From positions 1 through 34,087 of the forward strand of contig CACJWN010000012.1 in assembly GCA_902597175.1 (NCBI GenBank): a DNA stretch of 34,087 bases, in the 5' to 3' direction. The notes under the pieces are model-generated. The model saw only the letters and a program-made list of their open reading frames with translations. It was not told the origin of the DNA and did not search any database. The DNA comes from an uncultured Pelagibacteraceae bacterium (GTDB taxonomy: Bacteria; Pseudomonadota; Alphaproteobacteria; Pelagibacterales; Pelagibacteraceae). Numbering within the stretch: the first letter of the stretch is position 1; every line of letters begins with the position of its first letter. The translations under genes and the position numbers were made by a program. Positions 7,846 to 16,268 of the stretch are shown piece after piece.

Positions 7846-8730
7846 ATGATAAAACGAGGAGTATACGCTGCTAGTTTAAGTGTTTTAAATAAAGACTTAA
7901 CGTTAAACGTTGAGGCCACCGTTTTTCATGGTGAACATTTAATCAAAAAAGGTTGTACAGGTGTTTTTTTCTTTGGGTCAACGGGAGCAAGTCAGTTGCT
8001 TACTTTGCAAGAAAAAAAAGAATTTATTTCAAAAATTGCTAGCCATAAATTAAGAAAACAATTCTTTTTAGGAACTGGATGTAATTCTCTAAATGACAAT
8101 ATTGATTTAATAAAATATGCAATGGAGTATGAATTTAGAGATTTTTTAATTATGCCTCCTGCATATTATAAAGGAAATACTGATGAAGGAGTTTTTGAAT
8201 TTTACAAAAAAATAATAACTGCAACACCTAAAGTAAAAATAATTTTATATAATTTTGAAAAATTAAGTGGCTACAAGTTTTCAGCTGAAGCAGTAACAAA
8301 ACTTGTTAAAGCATTTCCAGAAAATATAATTGGTTGCAAAGACTCGAGTTATAACTTGTTTGAAAATTTAAAAATCTCAAACTTTTTGATGTTTCCAGGA
8401 TCAGAAGCAAAGTTGCTTAAGGGATTAAAACTTGGATGTTCTGGATGCATTTCTGCAGTAACAAATGTAACCCACTCCATAGCAAAAAAAGTGTTTGATG
8501 ATTTTGAAAATAAAAATCTACAGACTAAAAATGATCAATTAATAGCTGTAAGGGAGACTTTCGATCAATATAATTTGATATCAGCTTTGCATAGTTATCA
8601 TTCGATTAAAGACGAAAATTATAAGAATATATTACCTCCACTCACTTTGTTAAGTGAGGAAAAAAAGAAAGAGCTTATTGAAAAATTGAATAAACTTAAA
8701 TTTTCTGGTGAAAAAAACTTAGCGGCTTAA
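7846..8730 (+). CDS. DapA/NanA-family pyruvate-dependent lyase (DHDPS-like)
   Basis: TIM-barrel aldolase using a lysine Schiff base with pyruvate. Seen: start region MIKRGVYAASLSVL, phosphate-loop-like FFGSTGASQLLTLQEK (family 'GttGE...L...E'), the conserved Tyr in KIILYNF and the Schiff-base Lys in IIGCKDSS. The reading frame extends upstream to a TTG at 7801, but family N-termini begin at the ATG used here (294 aa). The canonical 'GTTGE' glutamate is replaced (GSTGAS), arguing against true dihydrodipicolinate synthase and for a sugar-acid lyase or related aldolase. Two nt separate it from cfa, so they are probably one transcript. Confidence 0.82.
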   Translation: MIKRGVYAASLSVLNKDLTLNVEATVFHGEHLIKKGCTGVFFFGSTGASQLLTLQEKKEFISKIASHKLRKQFFLGTGCNSLNDNIDLIKYAMEYEFRDFLIMPPAYYKGNTDEGVFEFYKKIITATPKVKIILYNFEKLSGYKFSAEAVTKLVKAFPENIIGCKDSSYNLFENLKISNFLMFPGSEAKLLKGLKLGCSGCISAVTNVTHSIAKKVFDDFENKNLQTKNDQLIAVRETFDQYNLISALHSYHSIKDENYKNILPPLTLLSEEKKKELIEKLNKLKFSGEKNLAA

Positions 8731-8732
8731 TC

Positions 8733-9938
8733 ATGATATTAGCTAGAGTCTTATCTAAAATATATAAAGAAGATGGAATAATACTGGTTGATCCAAAGGG
8801 CCAAAAATATATCTGCGGCAATCCAAGATCAGAAAAACCAATTACCTTAAAAATTTTAAAAGAGAGTCTTGGGACTAAATTAATATTATTTCCTGAGATA
8901 GCCTTTCCGGAAGCTTACATGAACGAAGAACTTATAATTGAGAATGCCTCTTTACGTGAATTTATTTTAGGCTTTGTTAAAAATCTTGGAAGAACTGAAG
9001 TTACTACACCAAGTTTAATTTTAAAAAAAATATATGGTATTTGGAGAACTTTAACAAATTTTAACCTTCCAGGAAAATCAAAAAAAAATGTTGAACATCA
9101 CTACGATGTAGGCGGCTCTAAAGGAGAAAAGCTCTACGATTTATTTTTAGATAAAAATTTACGTCAATATTCTATGGCTATGTGGTTTGATGATACTAAA
9201 ACATTAGAAGAGGCTCAAAAAAATAAAGTAGATCATATAATTAAAAAATTAGATATTAAACTTGGCATGAGAGTTTTAGATGTTGGATGTGGTTGGGGCG
9301 GACTCGCTTTTGAAATGGCTAAACAAAAGGGATGTGAAGTTCTAGGAATTACTTTAAGTGATAATCAATTAGATTACTGCAAAAAAAAAGCAAAAGAGCT
9401 AAATTTAGATAATCAAGTTAAGTTTGAGATTATGGATTATAGAAATGTTACAGGTTCATTTGACAGGTGCGTTTCAGTTGGCGCTTTTGAACATTTTGGA
9501 CGTAAATTCTATAATATTTTTTTTAAAAAAATGAATGAAGTTTTGAAAGATGATGGAATATTCTTACTTCATACGATTGGTGTAGTAGACAAACCCTCAC
9601 CAGCTAATCTTTTCATTCAAAAATATATTTTTCCAGGAGGGGTTTGTCCTTCATTGAGTCAAATTATCAATCCAATAGAAAAAACTGGATTAATTGTGAA
9701 CGATATAGAGACTTTAATTAGGCACTACGATAAAACCCTCGAAAGTTGGTTAAAACGTTTCTTGGCTAATAAAAATAAAGTAAAAGATCTATTCGATGAA
9801 AAATTTGTAAAATGCTATGAATACTATATGGCATCTTGTGAAGCGGCTTTTAAATATAGGGACCTAGTTGTTTTTCAATTACAAATTGTGAAAAACTTTA
9901 ATAACGCCAAAAGAACAAGAAACTACCTTTATTCCTGA
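8733..9938 (+). CDS. cfa: Cyclopropane-fatty-acyl-phospholipid synthase-type methyltransferase
   Basis: SAM-dependent enzyme family that methylenates unsaturated acyl chains of membrane phospholipids. Seen: HHYDVGGSKGEKLYDLFLDKNLRQYSMAMW (CFAS substrate region), SAM motif I MRVLDVGCGWGGLAFEMAK near residue 180, FDRCVSVGAFEHFG (the conserved EH.G catalytic segment), then FIQKYIFPGGVCPSLSQI and the HYDKTLESWLKRF segment. It has 401 aa, as in E. coli Cfa (382). The N-terminal ~100 residues match the family lipid-binding domain only loosely. It follows the DapA-like gene by 2 nt. A related tuberculostearic- or furan-fatty-acid methyltransferase role cannot be excluded. Confidence 0.92.
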   Translation: MILARVLSKIYKEDGIILVDPKGQKYICGNPRSEKPITLKILKESLGTKLILFPEIAFPEAYMNEELIIENASLREFILGFVKNLGRTEVTTPSLILKKIYGIWRTLTNFNLPGKSKKNVEHHYDVGGSKGEKLYDLFLDKNLRQYSMAMWFDDTKTLEEAQKNKVDHIIKKLDIKLGMRVLDVGCGWGGLAFEMAKQKGCEVLGITLSDNQLDYCKKKAKELNLDNQVKFEIMDYRNVTGSFDRCVSVGAFEHFGRKFYNIFFKKMNEVLKDDGIFLLHTIGVVDKPSPANLFIQKYIFPGGVCPSLSQIINPIEKTGLIVNDIETLIRHYDKTLESWLKRFLANKNKVKDLFDEKFVKCYEYYMASCEAAFKYRDLVVFQLQIVKNFNNAKRTRNYLYS

Positions 9939-9963
9939 AAACTGTTATTAAATAAGTAACAGT

Positions 9964-11175
9964 ATGAAAAGAAAAAAAAAGAAACTTAAGAAAATTAAGT
10001 CGATAAAATCAAAAAGAACAAAACCTAAAAGAAGCAATAAAAGACCCAAAAAAATTACAAAAAGAAAATCAAAAACAAAAAAATCAATCAAAAGCAAAAG
10101 AAGAAAAACAAAATTTAAAAAAAATAAAACTAAATTCCGAAGATCGAAAAGAAAAAAAAAACAAAAAACAAGAGCAGTTATATCAAGCCTTTTAAGTTTA
10201 AGTGACAAAGTAAAATCAATGCTTAGATTCAATTTAAACCTTGATCGATCTTTGCAGAATTTTTTTCAAGGTATTTCTAATCGAGTTTCAAATATTAAAA
10301 AAGTTATTCAAGAAGAAAGAGCAAAACAAAAAGAGAAAAAGATAAAAGAAATGGAAAGAGAAAAAATAGAAGCAAGAAAACGATTTATGCAACAAGAGGA
10401 AATAACACTTAAAGCTAAAGCATTAGAGCTAAAAGAAGAAAAAGAATTAAGCCGTCAATTATCAATTGATCTAAAAAGATTTTTAAGAGAGGATCAAGCT
10501 GAACTCAGAAGAGAGCGAGCTGAAAAGCAAAGAAAATTTTTAGAACAAATTAAACTTGAAAAGAAAATTGAGAGTTTTGTACGTAGAGAAGAAAAAGAAG
10601 TTCAAGCTCTTTCAAAATATGTTCTAAGCCAACAAAGGGAGTCTTACGAAGAAGTCAAACTGCGTATAGATAAAATTAAAGAGAAATACAAAGCTTTAAG
10701 ACAACAAAAAGTTGAAGAAGCAATTAGAGAACGACTAACTCAATTCGGTGTTGAAGTAAAAGACAGTGATACTAAAGAAATATTATTAGAGAAAGAGAGA
10801 GTTTATAACGAAGAGAGAGAGAAGGTAGAGTATGCACTTGAATCTTTCTATAGAGCTTCCCATTCACTTTGTTTCATGATCTCAAAAAGGTATTTGAGTA
10901 AACATCTTCCAATTATGAGGTGTATTGATAAAAGAATAGAAGAGAGTTCAATATATATTAAATGGGATGATACACCTGAAAATGAATGGCTCATTTGTAT
11001 TTATTTGAAGGACGATTCTCCTACTCAAGGGATAGTTATTGAGGATAAAACTGACCCAGAAAAAAATTTATCTAAAGAATTTAAGAGAGACCAGATCTTT
11101 GATGCTTCAGATTTTATGGTGGACTCTCTGACGGCTTTACTAGACAGAGAAAGAAATAAAAGAAAAGCTAGTTGA
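9964..11175 (+). CDS. Lysine-rich coiled-coil protein of unknown function
   Basis: I do not recognise this 403-aa protein. Residues 1-70 are more than half Lys/Arg (runs such as KRKKKKLKKIK) with almost no acidic residue, like a histone H1-type or RNA/DNA-binding tail. Residues ~110-290 form a long charged Glu/Lys/Arg-rich predicted coiled coil. Residues ~290-400 look like a compact alpha/beta domain (SSIYIKWDDTPENEWLICIYLKDDSPTQGIVIED). No signal peptide. A 7-bp hairpin (ACTGTTA/TAACAGT, 9941-9963) abuts the ATG and there is no Shine-Dalgarno sequence. The 3' end overlaps the convergent hydrolase by 8 nt. Nucleoid organisation is a guess only. Confidence 0.7.
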   Translation: MKRKKKKLKKIKSIKSKRTKPKRSNKRPKKITKRKSKTKKSIKSKRRKTKFKKNKTKFRRSKRKKKQKTRAVISSLLSLSDKVKSMLRFNLNLDRSLQNFFQGISNRVSNIKKVIQEERAKQKEKKIKEMEREKIEARKRFMQQEEITLKAKALELKEEKELSRQLSIDLKRFLREDQAELRRERAEKQRKFLEQIKLEKKIESFVRREEKEVQALSKYVLSQQRESYEEVKLRIDKIKEKYKALRQQKVEEAIRERLTQFGVEVKDSDTKEILLEKERVYNEEREKVEYALESFYRASHSLCFMISKRYLSKHLPIMRCIDKRIEESSIYIKWDDTPENEWLICIYLKDDSPTQGIVIEDKTDPEKNLSKEFKRDQIFDASDFMVDSLTALLDRERNKRKAS

Positions 11176-12247
11176 TAAGATCATTTAATTTTTTAATCTC
11201 ACCAATTCTAAATATAATTGCCTCCTCTTTTTTGTAGCCAAACTTTTCAGCATTTTCTTTAAACCTTACAGGAGGTTCCCAGATCGGTTCCAAACTTAAT
11301 ATTGCTGTTCCCCAATGCATTCCAATAACCTTTTTTACTTTTAAGTCTTTCATTAAAGATAAAAGCTCTTCAGGATTTGCGTGAGCTGTAGATTTATCTT
11401 TGACCGGAATAATTGGATAGAAATTGTAAGCACCCAAATTTCCAAAACCCAAATCAATAGGGCCAAATTTTTTTCCTAATTCCTTGTAAAATGGGGCTGG
11501 TCCAGTATCACAAGCAAAAAAGATTTTTTTACCTTTGTATTCAATTAAAAAGCTCCCCCAAAGTGATCTATTCGTATTTCCATCTCCCCAGATCCACCGT
11601 TTGGACCAATGTTGACTTGGAAGCATTGTAACTGTGATTTCATCATTAATCTTAATTTTATCAAACCAATCCATTTCTTTAACAGTACTTTTTTTATATC
11701 CATTTTTCGTAAAATATTTTCCAAGTTTAAGAGGCACAAGAACTTTAGTATTCTTATAAGGAAAGTTTTTTATCGTACGAATACTCATGTGATCATAATG
11801 ATTGTGTGTCAACAAAAATAAATCTATCTTAGGAATTTCTTTAAGAGTCAAAGGGGACTCTATGTATTTCTTTGGACCAAATATCATAGGTCCATAATTT
11901 TTTTCAAAAACTGGATCAGTAATAATTGTAGTATCCCCAAGTTTAATTATAAAGCTCGCGTGATCAAGCCACATCACATATGAGTCAGATTTATGCTTTT
12001 CAAGATTTTTTAAAACTAACTGTTTATCTATTACATGTTCAGGTGGATAATCAATCTTAAGTTTCTTTTTTTCTTCCCTAAAAACTTTCCAATCCCATTT
12101 AAAATTAGGGTCTCTTTTTGGACCTCCTTCAAGGTTTCTAAAAGCATATAATTTTCCATCTTTATAAATATGATGATAAGGTTTTTCCATAGCATTTAAA
12201 TTAATACTTAATGAAAATAATGTACACAGAATAAGGGGTATTCGCAT
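11168..12247 (-). CDS. Exported metallo-beta-lactamase-fold hydrolase (NAPE-PLD/UlaG-like)
   Basis: Zn-dependent hydrolase with an N-terminal signal peptide (MRIPLILCTLFSLSINLNA), so likely periplasmic. Seen: FIIKLGDTTIITDPVF, the metal motif LTHNHYDHMS, MLPSQHWSKRWIWGD, FFACDTGPAP (Asp ligand) and VIGMHWGTA (last His). Together these match the NAPE-PLD-like branch of the fold, which hydrolyses phosphodiester or phospholipid head groups. Bacterial substrates are usually unknown. I use the ATG with an AAGGGG Shine-Dalgarno sequence; the frame also has an upstream TTG (12268) that would spoil the signal peptide. The SD and ATG lie in a perfect hairpin. Upstream is a small lipoprotein on the same strand. 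Confidence 0.85.
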   Translation of the reverse strand: MRIPLILCTLFSLSINLNAMEKPYHHIYKDGKLYAFRNLEGGPKRDPNFKWDWKVFREEKKKLKIDYPPEHVIDKQLVLKNLEKHKSDSYVMWLDHASFIIKLGDTTIITDPVFEKNYGPMIFGPKKYIESPLTLKEIPKIDLFLLTHNHYDHMSIRTIKNFPYKNTKVLVPLKLGKYFTKNGYKKSTVKEMDWFDKIKINDEITVTMLPSQHWSKRWIWGDGNTNRSLWGSFLIEYKGKKIFFACDTGPAPFYKELGKKFGPIDLGFGNLGAYNFYPIIPVKDKSTAHANPEELLSLMKDLKVKKVIGMHWGTAILSLEPIWEPPVRFKENAEKFGYKKEEAIIFRIGEIKKLNDLIN

Positions 12248-12257
12248 ACCCCTTATT
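12230..12257 (-). promoter_or_regulatory. Perfect 12-bp hairpin enclosing SD and start codon
   Basis: Inverted repeat AATAAGGGGTAT / ATACCCCTTATT with a 4-nt loop. On the minus strand its 5' arm contains the AAGGGG Shine-Dalgarno sequence and the first two bases of the hydrolase ATG; its 3' arm is codons 3-6 of the signal peptide. Folding would block initiation; the same hairpin could also stop transcription from the upstream lipoprotein, though no T-tract follows. Confidence 0.55.
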
Positions 12258-12285
12258 AGCACAGACAATTAAATTTAAAAGGAAA

Positions 12286-12489
12286 TTAAATATCTGAACA
12301 GTTAGATTTATTTATTCTTTTATCAAATGATTTAATCGCTTCCTCTGAGATAACCCAAACGTACGAGCTTTCTTTTAAACCATTCTCGTCAGCCGCAGTA
12401 CATCTTTTACCAAATTTTACTTTGGCTATGTTGCCTCCAGCACAATTAGTTAACATTAACAACAAAATTAAAGTAGATAATATTTTCAT
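12286..12489 (-). CDS. Small putative lipoprotein
   Basis: A 67-aa protein with a signal segment KILSTLILLLMLTNC; Cys16 is a candidate lipidation site, though Asn at -1 is unusual for a lipobox. The mature part has two more cysteines (CTAADENG, NCSDI), which could form a disulfide in the periplasm. It lacks recognisable domains. It lies upstream of the exported hydrolase on the same strand, 38 nt away, and may be co-transcribed. Confidence 0.55.
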   Translation of the reverse strand: MKILSTLILLLMLTNCAGGNIAKVKFGKRCTAADENGLKESSYVWVISEEAIKSFDKRINKSNCSDI

Positions 12490-12597
12490 AATTAAAATTT
12501 ACGCTTAGAGTCTGTGCTTTGCTTGGCATAATTTGGACCAAAAAAAGAAATTGAAACTTTATTGAATAAGATAAACTTTAGCCTTATGATTGAAATT

Positions 12598-12990
12598 ATG
12601 TCTAAAAGCCACATTTATAAATTAAAAGTTTTTGTTGAGGACGTTGACTTTGGTCGGGTATTTTATTCTAGATATCTTCAGTATATCGAGAGAGCTAGAA
12701 CGGAGATGATCTATGAAAAACTTGGTCTAACTCTAACTCAACTTATGAAAGAACATAATATTATGTTTGTCGTTAGGTCTTGCAACATAAAATATCTAAA
12801 ATCTGCTGTTTTTGAGGACAATTTAAGTGTTGAAACAACTGTTTTAAAAAAAACTAATGTTAGACTAAACTTGCTTCAAGAGGTGAAAAAAGATGCAGAA
12901 ATTCTTGTCAGTGCAGAAGTGGAACTAGCAGTTGTAGATCGAAGTGGGTCGATTAAAAAACTTACTAAAGATTTTTTTGAAAAAATTTAA
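12598..12990 (+). CDS. ybgC: YbgC-type acyl-CoA thioesterase (hotdog fold)
   Basis: Hotdog-fold thioesterase of the 4HBT/YbgC family; relatives hydrolyse short-chain or other acyl-CoAs and often sit with tol-pal genes, which are absent here. Seen: FVEDVDFGRVFYSRYLQYIERARTEMI (family 'yyeDTDa.GvVYyanYl.f.eRARte'), with the catalytic Asp retained, and the ELAVVDRSGSIKKL C-terminal strand. The usual 'DTDAGG' reads 'DVDFGR', so two conserved positions differ. I use the ATG giving MSKSHIYKLK because family N-termini begin there; in-frame alternatives are ATG 12586 and TTG 12562, and none has an SD. Confidence 0.83.
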   Translation: MSKSHIYKLKVFVEDVDFGRVFYSRYLQYIERARTEMIYEKLGLTLTQLMKEHNIMFVVRSCNIKYLKSAVFEDNLSVETTVLKKTNVRLNLLQEVKKDAEILVSAEVELAVVDRSGSIKKLTKDFFEKI

Positions 12991-13102
12991 ATTTGGCTAA
13001 GAAACGCCTTATATCTGCCTAAATTTTCGCTATAAACTATATTCAACTCAAGTTTGCAAAATCAGCAATACTCGTAGTGTTAAAAATAAATTATAAGGAA
13101 TC

Positions 13103-13225
13103 ATGAAAATTAAATTATTAAAAAAAAACAAATTAAAAACTAACATTAATAAGAAATTCAAAAAAATCTCTCTATTCGAACTTCAAAATAGTCCAAAATT
13201 TCTCAATTTTAGAGTTCGAGCATAA
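13103..13225 (+). CDS. Small basic protein, 40 aa
   Basis: A short ORF starting ATG after a TAAGGAATC Shine-Dalgarno sequence encodes a 40-aa, strongly basic protein: KIKLLKKNKLKTNINKKF, then a less charged tail ISLFELQNSPKFLNFRVRA. It fills the otherwise empty 311-bp gap between ybgC and purE and is followed by a clear terminator, both arguing that it is a real transcription unit. It does not match ribosomal proteins L34, L36 or S21 that I can recall. It might bind RNA, but that is a guess. Confidence 0.45.
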   Translation: MKIKLLKKNKLKTNINKKFKKISLFELQNSPKFLNFRVRA

Positions 13226-13247
13226 TCTTTCCTCCTAAATAAACCAG

Positions 13248-13276
13248 TGGCTTAATTCAATTAGGCCATTGTTTTT
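13248..13276 (+). terminator. Rho-independent terminator
   Basis: Stem TGGCTTAA / TTAGGCCA (one G-T wobble) with a short AT loop, followed by TTGTTTTT. It closes the small-gene transcript ahead of purE. Confidence 0.7.
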
Positions 13277-13301
13277 ATATTAATAATTGTTAAATTAATC
13301 T

Positions 13302-13787
13302 GTGAAGCGTAATAAACTGAATAACAAAGTGGCAATCATTATGGGGTCCAAATCCGATTATTCCGTAATGAAAGAATGTGAGAAAATTCTAAAGATTCTT
13401 AAGATTAAATTTCAATTATCAATTGTTAGTGCACACAGAACACCTAAAAGAATGTTTGAATTTGCTGAGACAGCTTCGAAAAATGGTTTTGGTGTAATTG
13501 TTGCTGGAGCAGGAGGTTCAGCTCATCTACCAGGTATGGTGGCATCTTTATCCACCTTGCCAGTTATAGGAGTTCCAATTGAGACAAAAAAACTAAAGGG
13601 TTTAGATAGCTTATTATCAATAGTACAAATGCCACGAGGTTGCCCCGTAGCTACAATGGCTATAAACGGTTCAATGAATGCTGGTTTACTTGCGGCTTCA
13701 ATCATTGGAAATTTTGACGAAAAAATCAAATCAAATTTAGAAAAATGGAAACGTTTACAAACTAAATCTATTAAAAAAAAGCCTTAA
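13302..13787 (+). CDS. purE: N5-carboxyaminoimidazole ribonucleotide mutase
   Basis: De novo purine synthesis: PurE converts N5-CAIR to CAIR. Seen: [12 protein letters not shown] (phosphate loop), SAHRTPKRM with the catalytic His and Arg, [21 protein letters not shown] and [32 protein letters not shown], all class I PurE signatures. 161 aa, standard length. The frame begins at a GTG without an obvious SD; the core domain begins ~10 residues later, so the start is approximate. purK follows after 4 nt, the usual purEK operon. Confidence 0.96.
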   Translation: MKRNKLNNKVAIIMGSKSDYSVMKECEKILKILKIKFQLSIVSAHRTPKRMFEFAETASKNGFGVIVAGAGGSAHLPGMVASLSTLPVIGVPIETKKLKGLDSLLSIVQMPRGCPVATMAINGSMNAGLLAASIIGNFDEKIKSNLEKWKRLQTKSIKKKP

Positions 13788-13791
13788 TAAA

Positions 13792-14835
13792 ATGTCAATA
13801 AACGTCCTAGGGATCATTGGTTCAGGTCAACTTGGTTCTTTACTATGTCAGGCTGCAAAAAAACTTAATATAAAGACTATAGTAATATCAGATGATGAAA
13901 ATGGTCCAGCGCAAAACTATTCAGATAAATTTATTTATTCAAAATATGATGACAAAAATAAGATTAGAGAATTTATAAATCAAGTAGATATCATAACTTA
14001 TGAATTTGAAAATATTCCAATAAGTATTTTAAAAGAGATAGATAAAGAAAAAAAAGTTTTACCCAAACCTGAAATTAATAAGATTATTCAAAACAGGCAA
14101 TTAGAAAAAATGTTTGTAAATAAACTTGGTATTAAAACTACAAAGTGGGCATTTATAAAGACTGCCAAAGATGTTCAACAAAATAAAAATTTATTACCCG
14201 GGATTTTAAAGACAAATACGTTAGGTTATGATGGCCATGGTCAGTATATTTTAAATACTCTAGATGATGTAAAAAAAGATTGGTGTTTTACAGCAGATTA
14301 CATATTAGAAAAAAGAGTAAATTTAAAAAAAGAAATTTCTGTAGTTGTTACAAGATTTAAAAATAAAGAAATTTATATTTATGAACCAATAGAAAATAAT
14401 CATAAAGACCAAATTTTAAAATACTCCAAAATTCCAGCTGATATAAAACCCGATATTTTCAAAAAAGCTCAAGATAGCGCTGAGTTAATTGCAAATGAAT
14501 TAGATTACATTGGAACAATGTGCGTTGAATATTTTATAGATCAAAAGGATAGCTTGTTGGTTAATGAAATTGCACCACGAGTTCATAATTCAGGTCATTT
14601 AACAATAAATGCATTTAACATTAGTCAATTTGAAAATCACATCAGAGCTGTTTGTGGTTTGAAGAAAGAAAATGTTAAGAAAATAGCAAATGCTGAGATG
14701 AAAAATATATTAGGTAGCGAAATACAGGACTATAGAAATCGATCTTTTAAAACAGACGAATACTTCTTTGATTATGGAAAAAAAATAATTAAAGAAAAAA
14801 GAAAAATGGGCCACTTGACGATTTTAAAAAAATAA
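13792..14835 (+). CDS. purK: N5-carboxyaminoimidazole ribonucleotide synthase
   Basis: ATP-grasp enzyme that makes N5-CAIR from AIR, ATP and bicarbonate, handing it to PurE. Seen: LGIIGSGQLGSLLCQAAKKL (N-terminal domain), DIITYEFENIP (conserved in PurK), GILKTNTLGYDGHGQ (ATP-grasp loop; most PurKs have 'lKtrr.GYDGkGQ'), and MCVEYFIDQKDSLLVNEIAPRVHNSGHLTI near residue 240 (metal/ATP ligands). 347 aa. It starts 4 nt after purE and is convergent with the dioxygenase gene. Confidence 0.95.
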   Translation: MSINVLGIIGSGQLGSLLCQAAKKLNIKTIVISDDENGPAQNYSDKFIYSKYDDKNKIREFINQVDIITYEFENIPISILKEIDKEKKVLPKPEINKIIQNRQLEKMFVNKLGIKTTKWAFIKTAKDVQQNKNLLPGILKTNTLGYDGHGQYILNTLDDVKKDWCFTADYILEKRVNLKKEISVVVTRFKNKEIYIYEPIENNHKDQILKYSKIPADIKPDIFKKAQDSAELIANELDYIGTMCVEYFIDQKDSLLVNEIAPRVHNSGHLTINAFNISQFENHIRAVCGLKKENVKKIANAEMKNILGSEIQDYRNRSFKTDEYFFDYGKKIIKEKRKMGHLTILKK

Positions 14836-14837
14836 AA

Positions 14838-15641
14838 TTATTTTATAGTAATTCGATGCATTATACGGCTACAATTTTTTATTTCGCTTGCTTTATGCAT
14901 CACACTGAGATTATCCCATAGAACTAAATCCCCTTTTGACCATTCATAAGAAAATATGAATTCTTCTTTATTTACGTGATCAATAAGAAAATTTTTAATT
15001 TTTTCACTTTCATCAATATTTTTAATTTTTATTAGATGACCTGGAGAAACATATAAAGATTTTTGTCCATTAACCTCTTGAACGATTGGATGTTCAGCTT
15101 CCAAAACTTTTGAAGATTTAATTCCAGCTCTTTTTTCCAATTCAAGTCTAGTTTTACTAATTGGTCCGGCAGATGAAAAAACACCTTTAGCATTTTTAAT
15201 TTTTTGTTTAATTTCATCTGGAAGGTTTTTGTACGCATTAAAACCAGAGGAAAAAATAGTATTTCCTTGCCCTACAGGAATTTCTATACCCATTAGCATA
15301 GTATATCTCGGTCTATCTTTTTCCAAATATGAAGTGTCTTGATGCAACCAAGATCCTCCGAAAGCCAAACTTTTGTCACTAGGTTTTCTCTCTAAAACAT
15401 TTATGTAAGGGAAACTTTCTAATCCTTTTAATCTCGGATACTCTACTAATTGCCCAATAGATTTTGCAAAATTTTGGTATGCACTTGAATCCAAATTTTG
15501 TTTTTTAATGAAAATTACTCCGTATTTATTAAGTATATCTTTGATTTGATCCGTTAAGTCGTTATTTAACTTATTTAAATTTACATCGTTGATGTAGGCA
15601 CCAACGTTATTTTTACCTGGAGTTATAGAAACAGATTTCAT
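14838..15641 (-). CDS. TauD/TfdA-family Fe(II)/2-oxoglutarate dioxygenase
   Basis: Non-heme iron oxygenase that hydroxylates a small organic substrate with 2-oxoglutarate and O2. Seen: the iron-binding H-x-D in WLHQDTSY, VMHKAS near the C-terminus (distal His) and RIMHRITIK (2-oxoglutarate Arg), plus the N-terminal YGVIFIKKQNLD typical of the family. Consensus HTD or HSD reads HQD here. Substrate could be taurine, another sulfonate, or an unrelated acid; sequence does not decide. It is the last gene of a leftward run, its start immediately next to the end of the SRAP gene. Confidence 0.85.
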   Translation of the reverse strand: MKSVSITPGKNNVGAYINDVNLNKLNNDLTDQIKDILNKYGVIFIKKQNLDSSAYQNFAKSIGQLVEYPRLKGLESFPYINVLERKPSDKSLAFGGSWLHQDTSYLEKDRPRYTMLMGIEIPVGQGNTIFSSGFNAYKNLPDEIKQKIKNAKGVFSSAGPISKTRLELEKRAGIKSSKVLEAEHPIVQEVNGQKSLYVSPGHLIKIKNIDESEKIKNFLIDHVNKEEFIFSYEWSKGDLVLWDNLSVMHKASEIKNCSRIMHRITIK

Positions 15642-16268
15642 TTAGTTTACTGAATTAATTATTGATGGATCATTATTAATTGGATTATTAACATCTTTTG
15701 AAATTTCATGAAACTTTAAATTGGGTGGTTTAATGGAGTTCAATATTTCCATACCATCTTTTTTAATGTTTAAATAATTATTAATTTGGCTTTGATTAAT
15801 AATCATTGGTTCTCTGTGATGGATGGTACTAATTTTTTCAGTAGCCTCTCTAGTAATTATGCAAAACTGATCATTCTGATATATCCCGGCAAAATACATC
15901 AATTCATCATCCTGTTTTGAAAAATAATATGGAGTTTTTGTTTTATCTTCCCTTTTCCATTCATAATACCCATCAGCTGGAATAATACATCTTGATGTCT
16001 GGATAAGACTCTTAAAAGTAATTTTTTCCATAAGAGTTTCTCTTCTTGCATTAATAAGGGGAGAAAACTTATCCAATTTTTTTGACCAACTCGGAACTAA
16101 TCCCCACTCATAAAGCTCAAGAGCCTTACCATTTGAATAGGATTTTATTACGGGTAATTTTTGAGTTGGGTGTGCATTATAATTATCTGTATCTTCAACC
16201 TTTATGTTTGTTTTGACCAAATCAGCAGTTTTAGTAACCGGTTTTCGAATACTATATCTTCCACACAT
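15642..16268 (-). CDS. SRAP-domain protein (YedK/HMCES-like abasic-site shield)
   Basis: HMCES/YedK proteins form a thiazolidine DNA-protein crosslink with abasic sites in single-stranded DNA, protecting them at replication forks. Seen: N-terminal MCGRYS with the catalytic Cys2, LINARRETLMEK (conserved Asn), CIIPADGYYEWKR (conserved Glu) and STIHHREPMII (His). All crosslinking residues are in place; 208 aa matches YedK. The upstream 36-aa gene's TAA overlaps its ATG (TAATG), so translation is probably coupled. Confidence 0.93.
   Translation of the reverse strand: MCGRYSIRKPVTKTADLVKTNIKVEDTDNYNAHPTQKLPVIKSYSNGKALELYEWGLVPSWSKKLDKFSPLINARRETLMEKITFKSLIQTSRCIIPADGYYEWKREDKTKTPYYFSKQDDELMYFAGIYQNDQFCIITREATEKISTIHHREPMIINQSQINNYLNIKKDGMEILNSIKPPNLKFHEISKDVNNPINNDPSIINSVN

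Noticed and set aside
7858-7867. GGAGTATA inside the DapA-like gene start region
   Set aside because: Lies in coding sequence (codons for RGVYA) and lacks the following TATAT; not counted as a copy of the island element.
9948-10232. 94-aa hydrophobic leftward ORF opposite the lysine-rich protein
   Set aside because: Phe/Leu runs are the mirror image of Lys codons (AAA read as TTT); no SD or context.
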